This document shows, one piece after another, positions 58,016-64,000 of a DNA stretch of 64,000 bases. The notes below the pieces were generated by a model, which searched no databases, was not told the origin of the DNA, and worked only from the letters and a program-made list of their open reading frames with translations. The position numbers and the translations under genes are program-made. The DNA is from Symsagittifera roscoffensis. Its lineage: Eukaryota; Xenacoelomorpha; Acoela; Convolutidae. The stretch covers positions 75,353,617-75,417,616 of the forward strand of contig NC_087063.1 of assembly GCF_963678635.1 (NCBI RefSeq). The letters run 5' to 3'. Each line of letters opens with the position of its first letter. Positions within the stretch are counted from its first letter, which is position 1.

Positions 58016-59050
58016 TCAGTATGTACAATTCTCAGTATTTACGAAATTATTTGATACATTATTTACAGTTGGTCTCTTATTGCGTGATTTACATAATTTG
58101 GCGAAGTGTCCCTTATAGTTGCAGTTTTTACATGTTATTTCCTTCGCTGGGCAAACATTTAAGTGCCCTTTCGTAAATGTATTTCCGCACTTCATGCATG
58201 AGTTACTCCTTTCGATGTTTAGGCTTGGTTCTTTTTTGATATGATTGTGGTTGCTAAACGATTTAAAAGTTGTCCCGTTGGTCGATGACCGTGACATATT
58301 TGTCAGTTTCTGGTGATTAAAATATCCCTTTTCGTCGATTAGGGCTTGATTAAGTGCTTCCGACGGGCTTATGGTAGCTGAAAGTAGCTTCCTCTGGGTG
58401 TCTGTGTTCTTCATATTGCAAATGAAGATATCCCTTATCCACTCTGCCTCGTCGGATTCCTTGATGTTGCACGTGCTGGCTAGGTCCGTCAGCGCTCCCC
58501 AGAATTGTTCGTACGACTCACGATCTTTTTGTTTTCGATTTAGAAGTTTATATCTTTCGAACGTAGTATTGGGCGGTTTGTTAAATGCTGCGCCTAGTAG
58601 AGTCCAGAACTCGGAGAATGATATTGCTAAAATCTTGACTCTCGGGTTCTTTTGTGTAAAAACTCTTTTTCCTTCGCTCCCTAGGGCTAAAAATAAAATT
58701 GATCGCAGTTTCTTGTCCGCCTCCGTTCGTCTCATTCCATTAAATTTTCTTTTCTCTTCGTTGATCCCTTTCTCTTCTGCGGATTCGTACTGTTTCATTG
58801 TGCTTTTGTTCCTGCTCTCTCTGTTGGCTTTTTCCGCGTCCGACTCGCTGCCTGTCGCCTGTTCCAAAATTGGAATTTGCGTCTCCGGTATCTCTGGTCC
58901 ATGTAGGCTCTCTATATCCAGATTTTCTTTCGCTATGATCGCCAATTGGAATTGGTCGCTCCATTGGGTCCAGGCATGCGGTGGCTCTAGGGTGTGATTA
59001 GGCCAAAAGGGGGGAATTCCACGCACGTTCGAATCATTTGACTGCGCCAT
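58016..59050 (-). CDS. Element B Gag
   Basis: 344 codons from an ATG at 59048-59050 to a TGA at 58016-58018. Residues about 1-230 are the capsid-like part, rich in Glu/Lys helices (landmarks FWPNHTLEPP, FERYKLLNRKQKDRESYEQF). Two zinc-binding segments follow near 283-318: an unusual CMKCGNTFTKGHLNVC and a regular CCHC knuckle CKNCNYKGHFAKLC. The start codon is formed by the last A of the LTR plus the first TG of the primer-binding site, so the first residues are encoded by the site itself. There is no untranslated leader between LTR and gag. Confidence 0.9.
   Translation of the reverse strand: MAQSNDSNVRGIPPFWPNHTLEPPHAWTQWSDQFQLAIIAKENLDIESLHGPEIPETQIPILEQATGSESDAEKANRESRNKSTMKQYESAEEKGINEEKRKFNGMRRTEADKKLRSILFLALGSEGKRVFTQKNPRVKILAISFSEFWTLLGAAFNKPPNTTFERYKLLNRKQKDRESYEQFWGALTDLASTCNIKESDEAEWIRDIFICNMKNTDTQRKLLSATISPSEALNQALIDEKGYFNHQKLTNMSRSSTNGTTFKSFSNHNHIKKEPSLNIERSNSCMKCGNTFTKGHLNVCPAKEITCKNCNYKGHFAKLCKSRNKRPTVNNVSNNFVNTENCTY
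59030..59049 (-). other. Element B primer-binding site, tRNA-Ser type
   Basis: On the sense strand, TGGCGCAGTC follows the LTR without a gap. It is complementary to the common animal tRNA-Ser 3' end GACTGCGCCA, as used by several Drosophila gypsy-group elements. It doubles as codons 1-4 of gag. Confidence 0.75.
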
Positions 59051-59250
59051 AATAAACTGTTCTAATTCTAGTGTCTATGTACAAGGTATGTATATAAGCT
59101 TAAGTGTTAAAACGTTAAAAGGAAGTAGTTGAATTAAGACGTTAAAAAGGACAACTGAACTTCCGTTCATATCGACCGATGGTCGTAACTAAACTGGTAT
59201 TAATTAAAATACCGAAGGTCATTATAACAAACTAAAAACAAATCACAACA
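59050..59250 (-). repeat. 5' LTR of element B
   Basis: 201 bases, matching 29628-29828 with about three differences. It is very short for a gypsy element. The promoter and the transcription start must lie within it. Confidence 0.92.
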
Positions 59251-59732
59251 CGTATTATCATGAAAATATATTTTCCCGTTTAAAGGGCGGAGTATGAGGC
59301 ATCTAACCCGATATATCATAAACCGAAACCAATTTAGTCGAATCCACAAGTTAAAAAAAACTGCGTAAAATATTTTTACAAATCGGAGTTGGCCTAGCGA
59401 GAACTAAAATAGACCAACTAAATCAATAAGAGTTAGAATTTGAAATACAAAAATCATGATGCTGAAGTTATGTATGTGGAAAAACGGGCCTGATCAGCAG
59501 AGGAGATGAATCCTGTGCACAAATGAACTTACGGGAAAAAAGTATTGTACCCGGTAGCAAAAGATTTACAAGCGCTTGTACTAATGGCCCACTACAAGGA
59601 ATTAAAATTTTTAACTGATATAATTTTTAAAAATCATTTTTTTTCTTTTTAACTAATTCTTTAAAATTTTAATAATAAAATTGATGTTCGGGAACAAATA
59701 CATCATTAATTCACTCAATCTTAACAGTAAAA

Positions 59733-59948
59733 ATGGATTTGCTCGATATAATTTTCTCTAAATGTGAAATTTTGGCACTTTATGATGACGAAGAGGAATT
59801 CAAGAGTACTAGCTCTAAAAATAACACTCAACATTTTGCAGCCGTCGTATTTCGTAGTGTAGTTGGGGGTCGCCTTAAGGCCAATTCATCAATATTGTCA
59901 GTTACATCCAACGACACACCTTCAGCAGTGTCCAACGAATCGCCTTAA
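59733..59948 (+). CDS. Unrecognised small ORF, 71 aa
   Basis: An ATG-started frame of 71 codons. The protein starts MDLLDIIFSKCEILALYDDEEE and continues with a Ser/Asn/Thr-rich part. Codon content looks less AT-biased than the flanks, which is the only argument for it being a gene or exon. It might be the start of a degraded transposase or a host exon. Confidence 0.25.
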   Translation: MDLLDIIFSKCEILALYDDEEEFKSTSSKNNTQHFAAVVFRSVVGGRLKANSSILSVTSNDTPSAVSNESP

Positions 59949-60237
59949 ACAATACAATCTTAATACGTATCTTGATCAAAAAAGACTTCTTACCACGTTG
60001 ATTTTTCATCACAAAAAATGACCTTTTGTTGTCTGGGGATCGCTGTTCAATTTTTGCGACTAGTATGAGTAACTTTGGCAAACCGGTTTATCGGATCTTA
60101 AAAAAGCTGCAAAATATGCGTTAACGAAAAAAATAGCAATAAAACTTAACTAGAAAACACTGCAATTGTATCATGAATGATTATAAATTTTTAATCGCGT
60201 AATTTTGGTAATTTGAGCTTGTTAAAAAAAATTATAG

Positions 60238-60489
60238 TCGTTTTTTGATCCTGATTTAAGACGCGGCTATCATCAATTTATCACAGAGGAAGGAATATCG
60301 GATGATACAATTTTTGCAACTGGAATCTTGGCTACTTACCATACTCTAAGACTCCATCCATGGGTTGCTCAAATGCTGAAGTCATGGGCATCTGGACTTA
60401 AACTAAATCAAAAGCTAATATTACAAATACTATTTATTCGGAAAAAAATTAAAATAGCTGAAAATAAGGTCCCAAAAAACCAACTTTGT
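60238..60489 (+). other. Exon-like open stretch, about 80 codons
   Basis: One plus frame is open without an ATG at its start and reads DPDLRRGYHQFITEEGISDD and then LATYHTLRLHPWVAQMLKSW, which looks like real protein rather than AT-rich noise. No family recognised. Its last part runs into the foldback repeat at 60451-60550. Confidence 0.25.
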
Positions 60490-60550
60490 TAAGATAACTG
60501 CTAATCTTAACAAAGTTGGATTTTTGGGACATTATTTTCAGCTATTTTTT
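60451..60550. repeat. Foldback repeat of about 100 bp
   Basis: Left arm AAAATAGCTGAAAATAAGG, TCCC, AACCAACTTTGTTAAGAT; right arm its near-complement ATCTTAACAAAGTTGGATTT, GGGAC, TATTTTCAGCTATTTT, with an eight-base centre. A small palindromic MITE. Confidence 0.75.
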
Positions 60551-63272
60551 TTATAACAGAATATTTTAACCATATTTTTGATATTGACCAACTTTTTCTA
60601 ATTAAGACAAGACTTTGTATCAAATTGCATCAGCTAATTAATTAGCTAAAAATTCAATAATTATGTGAGTAGTTAGTAAAAACTTTAGCTACAAGTTCAA
60701 CACGAAGTTTACGTTTGCACCACTTGTGATACAACACAAGAGAATCTAAAAAAAATCGAAAATGTCGAGAAAAGCAGATCTGTCATAACGAATAAAAAAC
60801 ATATTTGAAATTAAAACATAGCTAGACAACAGAATGCGAAATTAGCATCGGAAGATAATTTCCCAAGCGGTAATAGATATCTTGGCAGGAAGCCGAAAAA
60901 AAATCAACAAGACTTAGGAGTTTTGAAAAAACCTTGTCGCTCTCAAAACGCTCAAAAAACACTGTCTGCACGTCAAAAGAAACAATATGAGACAACTAAG
61001 CCGATAAAATATAGCCAGAAATCTAAGAGGCCCAAAAAAAAACAAAATTAAAAAAAAATTCAAGACAAATAAGAAGTTATTAAGAACCCCTCGCTCTCAA
61101 AACACAGACACCCACACAAACTCATACTTTTTTGTTAGTCGAAGGATGCAATATGAGGCCGATAAGCCGATATAATATAGGCCAAAAACCTATCAAGCCA
61201 AAAAAAAAGAAAACAAAAACAAAAAAGTGAACTAGAACTTCTGTTACGATGTTTTGCTTTTTGTTCAATCCACAGATGAGCATAAATAATTAGTTTCCAT
61301 TGAAATAACTGAAAATTGGGTCCCTAAGCCAATAAAATAAATGCGGAAATCAAGGATATATATTCGATCTCAGGGATTAAAAAATACAAAGAAGCAGCAG
61401 AAGTAAATCAGAACAATAATAGCAACTAGTTTGTTTGTAATTTGTAATTTCAAATACGCGATTTAGTTCAATGGTTCAAACAAAGCGGTAACTAAGCCGA
61501 CAAAAACGAAATCGAAAGTGACGAAGTCGAAAATTCAAAAAAAAACCACGAAATATCATGTAAATAATTTGAACTGCGAATTTATTAGGATAATACTGAG
61601 GATGCGCAGTGAGAGTAATAAGCCAATGAGCGCAAATATGCGACGCACATACTGCATGCATGTCGGTTACTGCAAGCATCTGAAATCTGTTGAAAAAGTT
61701 GGTAACGGAAAAAAGTCCTCAACCCGATTGCAAAACCCTTGCTACCGCAGGGGTTATAATTAAGTGGCGGTTTTAGAAAAGAACTCACTTTCAGCCCTCT
61801 TTCTGAATTAAATTTGACAAACTGCTCAGCGTTCCAAAATAAAATATATTTGCGTATAGAATATTGACTTTTTTCTCTAACTCTTCTTTTCGCGGAGAGG
61901 AGCTTTAGCCAGGTTTCCAAAAAAAAAACAAAACAAAAACAGCGGTAGATAAAGTTCAAGTTCACTAGTTTTTTTAAGACCAAGCTCCTTGCAACGAATA
62001 CTTTATCACGCCTGTTTTAAGAGGAAAAATTTTCATTTTACTCAATCTGTTGTTAAGATAATGGGAAGAGTTTTGTGTATGAGTGTCTTTTAGTTTTTTT
62101 ACGCAAAACAAGGTAACACTTATAATTATTGGAATGGGTCGAATGGTATATAAGCTCTATCGAACGCAATTCAAACGGTAAAAACAAAGTACGAAATCTT
62201 TTTGCCCAATGTTGAAAAAAGAGGTTTGAAGTTTTCGAGTTTTGGTCTCACTTAGAGCGAGTAAAGCAAGCGAGTAGGTCTTATAATTTTCTAAATACTG
62301 TAATTCAAGTTAAGCCGTAAAATTAAATTGCGGAGTTTCAGCGCCTTGATGCAAAAACTTTTAGAGATCGATTTTGCACTTTTTTGCTTTTTACTTTACT
62401 CCTACAAACAAAAAATCTGGTCCTTTCATCACACCACAAATTTTTATGCTTTTAGTGTCAGAGAGGATAAAAATTGGGGAAAAATCTAGCTGAATACAAG
62501 CACAACAAAAACTACCATTCTGATAGAGCTTGAAGTTAAAGGCAGATAAAAAAATTGGCCAAATAGCAAAAATGGAGGCAATTCAAAGCATAATTTAGTT
62601 TTATTACTGATAAGCAAGTAGCACAGCAAATTCCGAACACAGTAAGTTCATAAACAGTACCCAAAAAATAAGAAGCTTCTCTCTTTTCTTTGCTTTCTTT
62701 CTAACTTGGTATTTTTAGCAAAGAATGACTAAATTGCGCAACAAAATTGCAAAAAGAGAACAAAATTAGCAAACATTTTGTTCTGTGTAGTTAAATTAAG
62801 TCGAAAATGACATCTGTTCATCAAATTTTGTCTCTTTTGGTCAAAAAAATTGAAATTCTTCAGACCAGTTTTTTCAACACTGAGAATTTTTTTTTGAAAT
62901 TTTGTCGAACCGGATTACTACTAAAAGGGCTACAATACCAAACTAAGCTCGCTGCGAGATTTCCTTGAGCTAAACAAAATGGCTGGAATGTTTTTTCTAA
63001 GTGGCACTTAGACCATAATTCCTTCCACTCTTGGCGATTGGTCGGAACAACAATTTGGCCCTTCAAATTGATTACAAAGTAAGCAAGATGTTTCATAGCA
63101 TTTTACGCAAGAGGGTGGTTATGTTTTTTAAAATCAGCTGATTAGCAGTCACTTAGCCTAATTTGATAGCAATAATGTGCAAGTTAAACCAGAAAAGTAA
63201 TGTTTGCTTCATTTGACGGTCATCTCAACTAACCAAACTAATCGATCATCATTCTAAATTTTCTTTTAGAAG

Positions 63273-63682
63273 TGAGTTACGACCGATGTGGTTAACTCAT
63301 AGAGTAATTTCGGATAGGGTACACCGTCTGCTCGTCACGCTATCTTATTTTCGGCCGGATAGATTCGTGCAACTTCTTAGTCTAATACCGATCCTAATCT
63401 TACTCTTATATCTACTAGTCTCAGGGTGTTTAACTAGTCTCTGCTAGGCTCAATAGATCTAGAGTATACTGGCTTATTGCAACTGCTGAAGTTCTCTTGG
63501 AGAGGCAACTAATTTCTAAGTTAAATTCAAATCTCTCTGGTGCTGAAATTACAAGTAATTTCAGCACTTACAAATAAGTGGGTTGTTAGTTAGATGGATT
63601 ATGATTGGTTAATATTAAATATTTTACAGTGGTAAAATATCCAATTTATCCAATTATAAAATGTAGTTTAGATCAGATTCCA
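63273..63682 (-). repeat. 3' LTR of the second A-family copy
   Basis: Exactly 410 bases, like both LTRs of element A. The palindrome here (63540-63567) is perfect: two 13-base arms GTGCTGAAATTAC / GTAATTTCAGCAC around AA. Confidence 0.88.
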
Positions 63683-64000
63683 CCCATCCGGGTTTACAGA
63701 GTTTTTTAGAACTATCTTTCTGTAATTTGAAGGATGGATGATGAACGTTGGTATTTGGCGAACATCATTTTCTTGTCCGGTTCCTCTTGGGGAAGAACGT
63801 TCCAGGACGCTGGAATTATGGATATGAAATTGTTACGTCGTCATCGACAACGACCGTGATCCCCAATGAAATCAATCCGATTTCAAAATGGTTTGCTATG
63901 ACAGGTTTTTCTGTATTATGTAGAGAACTTGTTTTGTGTGCAACCTCGTCTGGGAATGGCGTGAAGATCGTGTGTGGAAGGGATGTCTTGTAACTCGGAC
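63273..64000 (-). mobile_element. Second, diverged copy of the element A family (partial)
   Basis: Starts with a 410-base LTR (63273-63682), clearly homologous to that of element A but with many more differences. The adjoining 318 bases match element A from 1179 to about 1500 in the same order. The orientation is therefore the same (minus strand, 3' LTR first). The copy continues beyond the window. The apparent ORF at 63748-63993 is a shadow of this non-coding part. Confidence 0.88.

Larger units (their letters stand above)
29628..59250 (-). mobile_element. Element B: Ty3/gypsy-like LTR retrotransposon carrying element C
   Basis: Two 201-base LTRs (29628-29828 and 59050-59250) are flanked by the 5-base duplication CGTAT (29623-29627 and 59251-59255). 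The genes are on the minus strand: gag, then protease, RT, RNase H and integrase. Removing element C with its 98-base duplication and 23-base filler leaves about 6.5 kb, a normal size. The LTRs differ at about three sites (1.5%), so B is older than the C inserted in it (about 0.3%). The sense strand LTR starts TGTTGTG and ends TTTATTA, directly followed by the primer-binding site TGGCGCAGTC. Confidence 0.93.
59251..63272. other. AT-rich host DNA without a clear gene
   Basis: CGTAT at 59251-59255 is the target duplication of element B. Apart from the small frames and the foldback listed separately, nothing stands out. A-rich simple stretches occur at 60740-61220 with a repeated motif AAGCCGATAAAATATAGCC (near 60990 and 61165). 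The frames at 61476-61983 and 62860-63096 show no recognisable domain. Confidence 0.5.

Noticed and set aside
63748-63993. Plus-strand ORF at the right edge
   Set aside because: Lies in the non-coding 3' region of the second A-family copy; the homologous part of element A is not open in the same way.

Overview
This window looks like nuclear DNA of an invertebrate animal. Its only recognisable host gene is the 3' part of a DEG/ENaC sodium channel (exons near 20.36-20.54 kb and 21.04-21.43 kb), a metazoan family. The species cannot be named from the sequence. The rest is dominated by LTR retrotransposons of the Ty3/gypsy (Metaviridae) type plus small non-autonomous DNA elements in AT-rich host DNA. 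There are no bacterial operons.

Layout. 1-764: unique flank. 769-19673: element A, an 18.9-kb retrovirus-like element read on the minus strand, with 410-bp LTRs and a CATC target duplication. In sense order it has two 5' ORFs, gag, nucleocapsid/protease, reverse transcriptase (RT), RNase H and integrase, two small hydrophobic ORFs, a long Ser/Gln/Pro-rich ORF without an ATG, a split env-like glycoprotein and two 3' ORFs. 19674-29627: host DNA with a hAT-type MITE, the DEG/ENaC exons, foldback elements, a dispersed repeat family, a tRNA-Thr-like SINE head, a TA-flanked MITE and one unrecognised cysteine-containing exon-like frame. 29628-59250: element B (about 6.5 kb without its insertion, minus strand, 201-bp LTRs, CGTAT target duplication). 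Its integrase is cut by element C at 31940-54913. Element C is about 23 kb on the plus strand, with 899-bp LTRs. 59251-63272: host DNA without a convincing gene. 63273-64000: 3' LTR and start of a second, diverged A-family copy that runs off the window.

The most unusual object is element C. Its Pol ends in a macrodomain-like module (ADP-ribose-binding fold, nearest the TARG1/ALC1 type). It is followed by a 2,924-codon third ORF with two SGNH/GDSL-like modules, one carrying all the expected catalytic motifs. Its non-coding leader holds a 42-copy 14-bp minisatellite. The hexamer CTCAAG/CTTGAG, the core of NK2-class homeodomain sites, is strongly over-represented in its LTRs, leader and ORFs, but not in the host element B.

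Element A is unusual in another way. Gag through integrase is one unbroken frame of about 7.3 kb, interrupted by exactly four stop codons and no frameshift, although its two LTRs differ at only about 2 of 410 sites. In-frame stops followed by coding-like sequence also separate gag from pol in C and gag from the next frame in B, and they end ORF3 in C. Family assignments rest on motifs read by eye; no database search was possible.
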